From NCBI RefSeq assembly GCF_031755915.1, contig NC_083382.1, positions 14,459,501 to 14,523,500 on the forward strand: DNA of 64,000 nucleotides. Reading direction: 5' to 3'. The stretch's first letter is position 1. Every line of letters begins with the position of its first letter. Source of the stretch: Ziziphus jujuba. Lineage: Eukaryota; Streptophyta; Magnoliopsida; Rosales; Rhamnaceae. The notes beneath the pieces were generated by a model. That model did not search any database. It was given only the letters and a program-made list of their open reading frames with translations, and was not told the DNA's origin. Both the position numbers and the translations under genes were made by a program. Positions 25,194 to 35,712 of the stretch are shown here, piece after piece.

Positions 25194-26984
25194 TAAAATT
25201 TTCACACCAAAAGAATTTCAGATTCAGATTCAATTCCAATTTCAAATTCCCAATCAATCCATGTACATATCATAAGCCACAAAGCTTTCAAGAACCATGA
25301 AAACCACTACTACTTCGGAAAAAAAAAAGGTCAAATTTTACAACAAACTTTGGAAATTCTCCTAGAAACCCTACAAACTCAAATCATTATCTCCATGCAT
25401 AACGATTATAACAGAACTCCTGAAAATCACCCACATGTGTAACCTAATCGTACCAAATCCAACTGTAAAACCCTACTTGTTCCTTATAGTGAATTCCAGG
25501 GGGAATCTTTGTCAGGTCAAAAACAGAGTAAAATGATAAAACCAAAAAGAAAAAAAAAAAAAATGCTAGAAATGAGCTTAAGAAGCCCTAAATTTACATA
25601 TTCGTTGCGTACTCAGTATAGGATTCTTCGGAAACCGCGGAGTTCGTCCATCCTGAAGAATCACGGTACGAGCCACGAAGAGACGAGTATAAGAGCAAGA
25701 AGCCTTCATATCCATCTCCATCTCCATTTCCTCAAGAAGAATTAAGGAAGTGGCAGAGCCGTTTGGAGGAAAAGAAAACAAGAAAGAAAATCAGAGAGAA
25801 AAGAGAAAAAAACAAAAACGAAAAACAACCACCAAGTTCACGGAAAACTAACACCCCCCCAATTTTTTTCTGAAAACTCTGTCGGGGAATTTCGATCTTG
25901 GGTTATTGAATTTTAGGAAAAAGGTTAAGCACGAATTAATCGCGTGCTTTCGATGAATTCGGTGATATAATGTTGCAAGGAATATGATATTTAAATGACG
26001 TGGCTTATTATAGACCGTTCGATTTAATATGCAATGATGGGTAGTAATGGTGAACGGTTGAAAAGTGAGTTGGAGTATAGAAATTAGAGGTGTGGGGGTA
26101 GGAGATAAAAGAGTAGATTCGAATTTTAGACCAAGAGGATCCGTTGGAACAGGAGGGATCGGGATAAGGCTTCGTGTTAGATGAGGAGGCCAAGGCCAAG
26201 GGAGGTGGCATATGTCAACGTTTCGACTTGTTTATTACGTAAATCAGTTGCCAAAATGCCAAACTGCCCTTTCCACAATTGGGTTTTTATTTTTATTTTT
26301 TCTTCTCTCTGCTCAAATAATATATGTGACATATGCAATGTATTTAGTGTCAGTTTTTTATAATTGGTAAAAATATAATTTTAGTTTATAAAGTTTTCTA
26401 TAATAAAATTTTTAAAAAATTTTTTTATTAAAAAACTAATGAGTATTTAATTGTTTTTGAGTTCCATGTAAATTAAAACAAAAAAGCTTTTGTAAAAAAA
26501 TTTTAAAATTTGAGCTTTTTTAAAAGAACTTAAAAAATTATTTTTTTATTATCAAATATTTGTTAACTCTTATATATGCTCATTTTTTAATAAAAAACTT
26601 TTAAATTTTAAGTAGAACTTTTATCTAAAAGAAAAAAACTTTGCCAAATAAATACTTAGTTAGGAAATTTAGGTCTAGTTTAATAATAATTTTGAAAGTT
26701 CTAAAATCAACTATAAAAGAATTTTAGACTATTTAGGTGTCCATAAAAGTATAGTGAAATTTATTGTTTAAAAATTTTGATGTTACACAACAGATTTTAA
26801 ATTAGATTTTAAAAATTTTATTCTTTATAATCAGGATCGATTTAAATCTCTAAAATACGTTTCATTAATTAATTTAAGGCCACTTATATTTATCTTTTAT
26901 CCTATTAAACAATAATACTCAAATTAAAATTTTCAAAATAGAAACTCAAATAAAAATTCTAATATGAATCAGCAAAGAATGGAG
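25194..26984. other. 5' flank of the zinc-finger gene and AT-rich intergenic DNA
   Basis: 25194-25900 is the likely 5' UTR and promoter of the minus-strand gene; pyrimidine-rich stretches on the minus strand suit a leader, but no TATA box or leader intron could be fixed. From 26390 to 26984 the DNA is AT-rich with no gene. Short open frames here have no recognisable content. Confidence 0.5.
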
Positions 26985-27272
26985 GATCGGAAAATGGGGC
27001 AAACTTTACTATTTGTATCTAACGGAGAATGGAGGATCGGAGACATGTTAGGCAAGTCGGATTGGTGAAGTAAACAAAGCTAAAAAGAAAATCTGGTTAT
27101 GACATTGTAGATTAGGACATTTATTTTTTGGATATCTTAAGAAATTGCAACCACATTTGTTTTTGGATGTAACTGATTCATATTTTAAGTGTAAGTTTGT
27201 GAATTGGCTAAAAGCCATTAGATTTTGTATTTACCAGGTTTTAATAAATGTTTTGATAGTTTTGATATTTGG

Positions 27273-27779
27273 TGTAACACCCCGTCCCAAATCGCACCGG
27301 AATCCGTGCACGTTGACCGAGGTTGACTGTTGACCGTTGATCGAAGGGGTCAAAAGTTGACTTTTTGGCCCGGTTGGAATTTCGAGTTGACCAGGGTACC
27401 GTGGCGAAGTGCACGATGCCACGAGTTAGTAGACTGGTAGCACGTCGAAAACGGAGCTACGGTTTGAAAGTTATGAGCGAAACAAGTTGCGGTCCAAACT
27501 GTCCAAGGGGTGCCGGAGTTGACTTTTGGTTTATGGGGAAATGAGCTTTGACTCCTGCATGGTTGTGAAGTGCTCGTCGATGCGAGTTCACAGACTAGCG
27601 GCACACTCAAAACGGACATCCGGTTAAAAAGTTATGGACGTTTGAAGTTTACCGGATACTGTAATATTTTAATGTTTTTGGGTCGGTGAACAGTGAAACA
27701 CCATGTGTCAGCTTCTGATTGGTCCACTTGGCATGAACAGTGTCACACGGGTTTTTATTTGATAAAATTCTCGGGGAAG

Positions 27780-27810
<31 letters not shown>

Positions 27811-30192
27811 GACCGCCGGCCACCGGAATTTTTCCACTGTTCCGGCCGAGTTACTGTGCACGCGCCGGTCAGCAAGTTTCCCCTCCCCATTTCCGGCAAA
27901 ACCTCCAAGTTTCACGGCGAACGGCCGTCGGACGCGCCCGGATCGGACCTCCGAAGATCGGCGGCGAGTTTTACCCCTCCACCGCCGGCCACCGCAAATC
28001 GACCCACTTCCGGCCATTTTCCGGCCACACGCACCATACACCCTTGATCCTCTCCTCAAGTCCGGCCAACCCACCAAAAATCACGGCCATCAGACCACCG
28101 ACGCGCCGGGATCGGAGCGTTTTCCGGCGAGGGGCCGAAAATCTTCAAACGGTGATTTCTCCGCCGTCCGGCCTCCGTTTTGCTCACCGTCGGTCCCGTT
28201 GGGTTGCTCTCCTCAAGATCTACAAGTCTGCAAAATTTCACGACCAACGGCCACCGCACGAGCCGCCACCGGCGACGGTTGCCGGTGACCGTGGCGGCTC
28301 GCCGGAAAGTACTGTTCCGGCGAGTACCCGAAATTCCGGCCAGCTCCAGTTCACTGTGTTCGACCTCCTGAACCCGAATTCGGCTTTCGTTTCCGCCAAT
28401 TCGCGACGGTTTGGGAGAATTGCGGAACCGAAACTCGAAAAGCTTTCCGGCGAGATTCCAACCCCGTCGGGTCCGATCACCGGAAAGTAAGATCGGATCT
28501 GTGATTAGCATCACGCGAGCTTCGATTCGGTATATAACTCGTAACCCTTAGATGTTGTTTGGTGTTCGCTCCCCGAGTACTCATTTGGTTTGTGCACTAT
28601 GGTTGTTTAGGTGCACGCGCGAGTAGTGGAGTTGATCCCGAGGAGGATCTTAGTTGATTTGCGCGCTCCAGGTGAGTGACCCACCTTCAAAAATTATTTT
28701 GGGCAATTAATTATATTTAATTGGTATTTAAATTGGTATTTAAACTATGCTCATGTGGTGTGATTTATTTATGAATTTTATTGTGGTTTAATTAATTTAT
28801 TATGCATGAGCAAGGTGTATTTTGGTAGTATTTGTATGTGGTTTTTAAAATTGATTTCCGGGCATAATTGGGTTAATATTTTACGAAAATATTAGTTTAA
28901 ATTTTATAAATTATGCCCGCGGTATTTTTATGGTTGCATCTCGTACTCCAAGAAAATTGTGGTTTGTTGCTTATCAATGTTTCGTACCGGGTTGTTGAAT
29001 AAAAATATGTGGGATGGTGTTTTGTGAAAATTTGGTATACTTCCCACGGTGGTTTTTGGAAAAACGGTACGGTTGGTTAATATTGTTTATTTTTAGACGC
29101 ACTCATACAGTATTGGTGATCTGGTGTATGGTGTATGGACACGTGGTAGTGCGCGGTTATTATGTGGTTTAGCGCACGGTTATTACTTCACCCGTGAGTT
29201 GCCATTGGACCGTGGGTAGGCAAGGTTATTGTTGCGCATAGCCACCCCCCTCCTTGGCCAGGTGATGGTTTTAGCAGCGGTACTGTCGGGACGCCGAAGT
29301 GACCGTTGCAGGTTTCTCTCTTTAACCCCCCGCCAGTCGGTGCTCGAGACGCTGGGTATCGGAGGGCATCACCGGTATATGGTGTGGTGCGTCGGTGTAA
29401 ATTGCAAATAATGGTTTAAACCCCAAAGGTGTTCAAAATTATTTACTATAATTTATTATATTTTTATTATATATTTGGGGTATGTTTTTATTTATTTATT
29501 GTTTATCAAATGGTTTAATCCCTTGGTTTTTGGGAGGTATGTACATCGGGTTTTGCGAAAAGGTTTTAAAAAGGGAACATTTCAAACGGAGCGATTGGTG
29601 AGAGTTTTGAGGGAAATTATTATTTTCCAACAGATATTATTTATTTATTAATTGTTGGTATGTGTTCTATTCCTTAATTGCTATTACTATTATTTTTATT
29701 ATCACAAAAGGTGTTCAGTAGTTCGGGTTACTCACGGAGATGATTAGCATCTCACACTCTTAAATTCCGTTCCCTTAGGTGAAAGTGGTGGTAGACGTTC
29801 TTCCGGAGCGAACCAAGTTTTCCGCTGCTGTTGTGTTTCGAGAAGTATCTTTGTACTCTTTCATTTCAGTGTATTATTTCTTTTCAGCCTTGTTGTATTT
29901 CTGTTGTTTAGCACTTCTTAAAGCTCTATATACTATTGGGATACTTCTGTTTTCATTTATGCACTGGACTGTTGTTGCTTTTGAGAAGTGCTGAAATTTG
30001 TGGAACAATTTGTAGTTTGTGGGAGGAATAAGGGGATGTTTTTAGAAGTGTGTTTTCAATGCAGGTAGTTTGTGGTAAGTAAATCCCTTAGGGGAGGCTC
30101 TGCCGGATTTTCCGTTGGAGGGTTCGGTAGGGTTTCCCTGGGATCAGGGCTGTCTAGGGTTCCGGGGAAGGAATTCTGGACGGGTCCTGACA
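27273..30192 (+). mobile_element. Solo LTR of a Ty3/gypsy retrotransposon (2920 bp), TSD TTTGG
   Basis: It starts TGTAACACCCCGTCCC and ends GGACGGGTCCTGACA (TG...CA). It is flanked by the 5-bp direct repeat TTTGG at 27268-27272 and 30193-30197. No internal retroviral genes and no second LTR exist: the copia integrase frame resumes right after the duplication, so this is a solo LTR left by LTR-LTR recombination. It holds a GAGAGAAA microsatellite (27779-27812), a GC-rich block (about 27800-28500) with open frames in several registers, and a later repeat-like segment (29090-29300). Its layout parallels the LTR at 55940-58936, so the two families are related. Confidence 0.88.
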
Positions 30193-33045
30193 TTTGGGGT
30201 CTGTGAAAATTCATTCTTTTCCTAATACTCGATACTTTGTTACTTTATTGATGAATGATCTAGATGACTTCCATAACTTTTCTTAAAAATAAGAATGATG
30301 TATGTACATCTTTTCAGGAATTCCATAGTATGGTTGCTACTTAATACTAGAAGCAAATTTGAGTTTTTCAGTCTGACAATAGTAGAGAATTTGTGGATGC
30401 ATCCGTAGGTAATTTTTTAAGCTATCATGGGATTCGTCGTCAAACCCCTTATATTTATACTTCGATAGAATAGATTAGTAGAAAAAGGAGGAATCGATAA
30501 ATATTAGAGGTTATTCATGTCTTTTTATTTGGTATGAACATGCCAGTATTATTAGGGAGAAACAGTAAAATCTACTATATATCTCATTAACTAGACTCCA
30601 TCCAGAATAATTGATTTCCAAACTCCTCAATAGAAGATGCAATCCTTATTTTCCATCCCTTATCTAACTAATAGAAGACGCAATCCTTACTTTCCATCCC
30701 TTATCTACCTAATCTTGAATCACGAGTATTTTGTTGTACTGCATATATCCACATTGTAAAAGTCAACGAAGTAAGTTAGATCCATGTGCCAAAAAATGTG
30801 TTTTTCTTGAGTATTCAAAATTTTCAAAAGGATATAGTTGTTATGATCCTTTTAATTGAAAGATACATATAACATTGGATGTTTTTTTTCCATGAATTGG
30901 AGCCTTACTATACGGAAGGAGTTTCTAAGTCTCCACTTCAAGGAGAGAATTATAGTGAAGAGAGCATGTTGAAAGGTGGTGATGTGTTTATGGAACTAGA
31001 AGAAATAAACAAAAGGTTAGTGAAATCTGGAGATCTTGAATCTGAAAGTGTTTTGCTAGATGATCTTGAATTTAGTAGTTTTTTGTTGGAATAAAATAAT
31101 GCTTCATTGAATGAATTTGGCACAGGTAGGGAGTTTGGAGGACCCGAATTCGACAATGTACCATTAAATGAATATGGTGCTGGTGATGGATTTGAAGGTC
31201 ATGAATGTAATGCTATTGACATCCCAGAATCCAAGCTTTCTGAATTCTCTAATCATATCGTAAAGTTTCTAGTGTCTACTGCAATAATTGAAGATTCAAT
31301 CCAGAATGTTCATCCCCAAGTAATCTCAAATCCCATTATTAATGAGTCTAATAATTTACCTTTACTTGTAGAAGACATAGCACCTAAATACCCACAAAGG
31401 TCAAACAAATGAGTACTAAAGAAAAATCATGAACCTGATTTCAAAGCCAAGATTAAGTATCCAATTAGTAACCATGTGTCTAGTCATAGGTCATTTGATA
31501 TGAATGCAAAAATTGTTGATCAATTATCCTCAGCACCTTTTTCTAATAGTGTGCGGGATGCATTTGCAGATCTGAAGTGGAAAAAGGCGATGAATGAAAG
31601 AATGAAGGCTCTATAAAAGAATGCTATTAGGGAGCTCGTGCCATTACTCGAAGGAAAAAGATGGTTGGTTGTAGATGGATGTACATTTTAAAGCTTAAAG
31701 CAAATGGTAGTATTGACAAATATAAAACTAGACTAGTTGCAAAAGGACGTACACAGAGATATGAGTTGGATTATCAATTGATGTTTACTCCATAGATAAG
31801 ATCAATATAATCCTAATTCATACATCCTTAGTAGTTAATCGATATTGGTCTTTGCAACAGTTTAATGTTAAAAATGTTTTCCTTAATGGGATTCAAAAGA
31901 AGAAGTATACATGGATTTGTCACTAAGAAGTAAATGTGGATCTTCAAGTAATGGTAAAGTTTGTATGCTGAAGAAATCTTTGTAAGAGGCTGAAACAATC
32001 ACCAAGAGCTTGGTTTAGCAGATTTTCAAAGACAATGAAAGCATTTGGTTATAAATAGAGCAATTTAGATTATACTTTATTTATAAAATATAAGGCCAGA
32101 AAGGTAACAGCTTTGCTTTTGTATGTATATGCTATGGTTTCACAAGTGATAATCTGGATGAAATAAAAGCATTACGAGAATATTTGGCCACCAAATTTAA
32201 AATGAAGAATCCTAGACAATTAAAATACTTCTCAGGGATTGAACTTGGAAGATCAAAATATGGAATTTCCTTGTCACAAAAAAACACATGTTAGATTTTC
32301 TAACTGAAATTGGAATGTTGGATTATAAACCAGTAATGATTCCCATGGAGATGAATCACATACTTGAAGAATATTCAAATCAAGTTCCAACAGATAAAGG
32401 TCGTTATCAACGATTACTTGGAAGGCTAATCAACTCATCACACATAAGGCCAAATATAGCTTATGCAGTAAGTGTAATAAGCCAATTTATGCATGCACCA
32501 AGTGAAGAACATATGAATATTGTGTATCGAATCCTAAGGTGTTTGAAGAATGCTACAGGAAAACATTTGTTATTTTCTAAGAGTGAGGCTTTGGATATTG
32601 TAGGATATATAGATTTTGATTGGATAGGAAATCAAACTGATAGATGATCCACATCTGAATACTTCACGTTTGTCGGTGGAAACTTAGCCACCTGGAGAAG
32701 TAAAAGTAGAAGGTTATAGCAAGATCTAGCATAAAAGTAGAGTTTTGAGGCATGGCTCATGGTCCATGTGAATTATTTTGAGGAATATGGATTTGCATTG
32801 TGATAATAAGCTAGCCATTGAAATTGCACTTCGGTACAATATGATTGTACCAAACATGTGGAAGTTGATTGTAAATTCATCAAGAAGAATCTTATTCGGA
32901 AAATTATTCAATATCTATTTGTTAAGTCTAAAGATGAATTAGTAGATTCGCTTACAAAAATTTTATTGGAAAGATGTTTAATGCCTCAATTGATAAGTTG
33001 AGTGTGACAGATATCTATGCTCCAACTTAAGAGGGATTCTCAGCA

Positions 33046-33267
33046 TGAGATGTCAATATTAATGATTAAATAATTGTTTATTGTTTGGAGTGATTAGTGT
33101 ATAAGATTAGCTGACCATAGATTAATTAATAGAGTGAATCTAGGAATATTTGTGCGTAACTAGTTGATTTTGTTTCCTTATTCTATATGAATACATAGTT
33201 TTATATACCTTCTAGATGGTTAATAATAAACAAATGAGAAAAATGTTATTCATCCTGAGTTTCTACA
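33046..33267 (+). repeat. Probable 3' LTR of the decayed copia element (222 bp)
   Basis: The segment follows the polypurine tract of the upstream copia remnant, starts TGAGATGTCAATATT and ends TTTCTACA (TG...CA). A TATATACC-type motif and an AATAAA lie near its end. No matching 5' LTR is in the window, so the boundaries rest on position and terminal dinucleotides only. Confidence 0.45.
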
Positions 33268-33580
33268 GAATTAATGGTTAGCACATGGGAGGAACATATG
33301 CAACACTTGGCCAATCTACATTTAAATAATTTTCTAATTGTCAAAAAAAAAAAAAAGTAGTGTCTTTATTTAAAGTTTTTAAAATACATAAAGCCTCGAA
33401 TAAAAAAAAAAAAGTGAAATTGAAGGGAACTATATATATGCTTTAATGTTAAATTAACCTTTAATTATGCAACTTATCGGTATATATTTCCGTATCTTAT
33501 GCTCATATTTTGATCAAAAAGACCCATGAGTGAGACTTAAGTATCTTGATATTTTATATCCCATTTTTGCAAAGCATACA

Positions 33581-33887
33581 AGTATATATTCTTTTGCTTT
33601 TTCTTGAAGCTATATTATTTTCTTTCATTCCTTTAAATAAAAAAAAGGTTCCTTTCATAAAATCAAGCAGACTTTCATAACAAACATTTAATAGCTAGAG
33701 ATACTATTGTCTCTCTAATCTCTATATATAAAGTATATATTCTTTTGCTTTTTCTTAAAGCTATATTATTTTCTTTCATTCCTTGAAAAAATAAAAATAA
33801 AAATAGTTCCTTTCATAAAATCAAGCCGACTTCCATAACAAACATTTAATAGATAGAGATACTATCGTCTCTCTAATCTCTATATGT
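33581..33887. repeat. Tandem duplication (about 151-156 bp x 2)
   Basis: Unit 1 (33581-33731) and unit 2 (33732-33887) share AGTATATATTCTTTTGCTTT, GCTATATTATTTTCTTTCAT, TTCCTTTCATAAAATCAAGC, CATAACAAACATTTAATAG and GTCTCTCTAATCTCTATAT. Differences are few, mostly in A-tract length. No gene is associated. The flanks at 33268-33580 and 33888-34280 show nothing recognisable beyond an AT run near 33936. Confidence 0.87.
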
Positions 33888-34279
33888 AGATCGAGGTATA
33901 GACACAGAGATGTGCCTTAAAACTTCTAGCTTCCATATATATATATATATATATACACATATTTTTGGTGAATCCATATACATAGATGGGCATGTTTATA
34001 GAGCTTGCTCACCAATGAAAGATTATTTGGAAGACTACTTGAAGAAGTTGGCTGTCTCTTTGAAAATCATTTTCGGTTTACAGTCACACGATGTTGTTTG
34101 TGGTCTTGGAAGTCCAAGCAGTCGCAATATGAGACCGCCAAAAAATAATTATGACCATGGACAAGGTGAGGGTGGGCAAACAAATAAGAAGCGAAAAAAT
34201 TGTGGATGTTTTTCTATTTAAATAACGTAAGACACAGAAATAAAAGAAACACATATCAGCAGGATTAGATGCAGACTGA

Positions 34280-34560
34280 GCTGGAGACAAGGATGATAGC
34301 CTGTCCACTTCTGTTATTGTATTTTTGGGTGGTACCCCCATCTCTTTGGAGATCCAAAAAACAAAATCCGGTTGCTCCTTCATCAACTGAAGCCGAGTAT
34401 CGCTTTGTAGCACTTATTACCTGTGCAGTCTCTCGGTTGGTCTCTCTTTTTGCGCGCACTGTGTATACGTCTGCCACTTCCTGCTATTTATTTTGACAAT
34501 AAGGGAGGCATGTGCTTATGTGCTAATCCCGTTCTACACTCTCGTATGAAGCATGTGTTA
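34280..34560 (+). pseudogene. Copia RNase H fragment
   Basis: Plus-strand reading gives SLWRSKKQNPVAPSSTEAEY followed by a region like the copia RNase H end. Past an in-frame break come DNKGGMCLCANPVLHSRMKH and then the probable start of an LTR (TGTTAGGAATACTGC, 34556). It is short and frame-broken, and different from both neighbouring copia elements. Confidence 0.7.
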
Positions 34561-34975
34561 GGAATACTGCACTACAAACACATTTAATATAAATATATTA
34601 TTGATTAGTAAATACAGTTATATTTGTTTTTATATTTGCTCGCATGTATTATGTAGTGATATTTTATTAATATCATGAAAATTTCAAAATTATTATTGTG
34701 ATCTTAAATTTAATATATAATAATTATATTAAATTTAAAGATACAATATAAAATAGTGTGTAATCAATAATTAAAAGTTTAACGATCTTTAATTAACTAA
34801 CATTACTAAGATTGTCTATCACCATTAAGAATGGAATAGTCATACCGGACTATTAATGTTTTTTTGTTTTTTTTGTTTTTGGCTACGAACCAAACTATTA
34901 ATGTAGTGACATTAAAATGGAGATCCCTTATATAATAAGATTATATAGCATTGGATTAGATAAATATTTAATTTT

Positions 34976-35603
34976 TGTGAAGATATAATCCACAAATTCA
35001 TCTTGCAAAGGTCTGGTGTATGCATGAAGTCAACGTTTGGAGAAGACTCAAGTTGATTGAATTGATGAGTTTCAGAAGAAGCAAAATGCATCGTTTATAA
35101 GTCTCAGAAGAGCAAAACGCATCGTTTCATTTACTTGGAAATAAAGAAGGGCAAAGCAGTCATTTCCAGCGTATTGTAACAGAATAACGGTATAAGTTGG
35201 ACGACGTCTTTTTGAAGCTGGTGTGTTATATATATATATGCACAGAACTCTTTCCTTTATATAGAAGAAACAGATATAACAGAAATAGTCTTTCTTCAAG
35301 CTTGTGATCGTGAGAGAGCTCCAAGATTCCTTTTACCTTTTCTTTAATTGTATTCATTTCTGAGTGAGGAATAATCTCTAAGTGAGATTGAGTGATTGTT
35401 GAGAGGGTGTATTCTGGGGCTTTGGATTTGGTGTGTATGTTTTCTGTGTGAAAACTTGTGTGTGTACCAAAGGTGTCAGTTTGTGTAAGTACTGCAAAAT
35501 CAATAAGAAACCAGAAGCTCTCACCGGAGCAACGAGGACGTAGGTCATCTTGACCGAACCTCGATAAATCCTGTTGTGTTTGTTCTGTTCTGATTTTCTG
35601 ACA
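34976..35603 (+). repeat. 5' LTR of the recent copia element
   Basis: 628 bp, from TGTGAAGATATAATCC to TTTCTGACA. A likely TATA box (TTTATATAG) is at 35256-35264. Upstream in U3 are two copies of GCAAAA(T/C)GCATCGTTT (35091 and 35112) and a GACGTC palindrome. It would drive the element's transcript. Confidence 0.93.
35256..35264 (+). promoter_or_regulatory. Probable TATA box of the copia LTR promoter
   Basis: TTTATATAG stands in a fitting U3 position, about 450 bp upstream of the first gag ATG, and is repeated identically in the 3' LTR. The call is from motif and position only. Confidence 0.5.
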
Positions 35604-35604
35604 G

Positions 35605-35622
35605 TGGTATCAGAGCAAGGTT
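35605..35622 (+). other. Primer-binding site (initiator tRNA-Met type)
   Basis: TGGTATCAGAGCAAGGTT directly follows the 5' LTR after one base. TGGTATCAGAGC is the usual plant copia sequence complementary to the 3' end of initiator tRNA-Met. Confidence 0.9.
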
Positions 35623-35712
35623 TGAGTATTCTTGATTCTTGGTTCTGTGATTTGTGACTTTTCTGTGAGAATCATCTGTGTGAAGTTTTCTCAATCTTTC
35701 AAGAAGTCAAGA

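Larger units (their letters stand above)
26985..33267 (+). mobile_element. Decayed Ty1/copia retrotransposon, 5'-truncated, interrupted by a gypsy solo LTR
   Basis: Plus-strand coding remnants appear in copia order. The pre-integrase/integrase start (HCRLGHLFFGYLKKLQPH) is at about 27100-27272. The integrase resumes after the solo LTR at 30193-30560 (KNKNDVCTSFQEFHSMVAT, then REFVDASVGNFLSYHGI). A linker covers 30870-31550, reverse transcriptase 31560-32290 (LKWKKAMNERMKAL, KFKMKNPRQLKYFSGIELG) and RNase H 32288-33000 (KGRYQRLLGRLINSSHIRPN, then YFTFVGGNLATWRSK). Many stops and frameshifts make it a pseudogene. A purine tract (AACTTAAGAGGGATT, about 33025-33039) precedes a probable 3' LTR. 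gag, protease and the 5' LTR are absent. Confidence 0.85.

Noticed and set aside
27693..28490. 265-codon open frame and overlapping frames on both strands
   Set aside because: They lie in the GC-rich part of a solo LTR, begin with low-complexity KREKERERER text from a GA microsatellite, and several registers are open at once. Composition explains them.
33910..34221. 103-codon plus-strand open frame
   Set aside because: It starts in an AT microsatellite and has no recognisable domain or splice context. It could be an exon of something unknown but cannot be supported.
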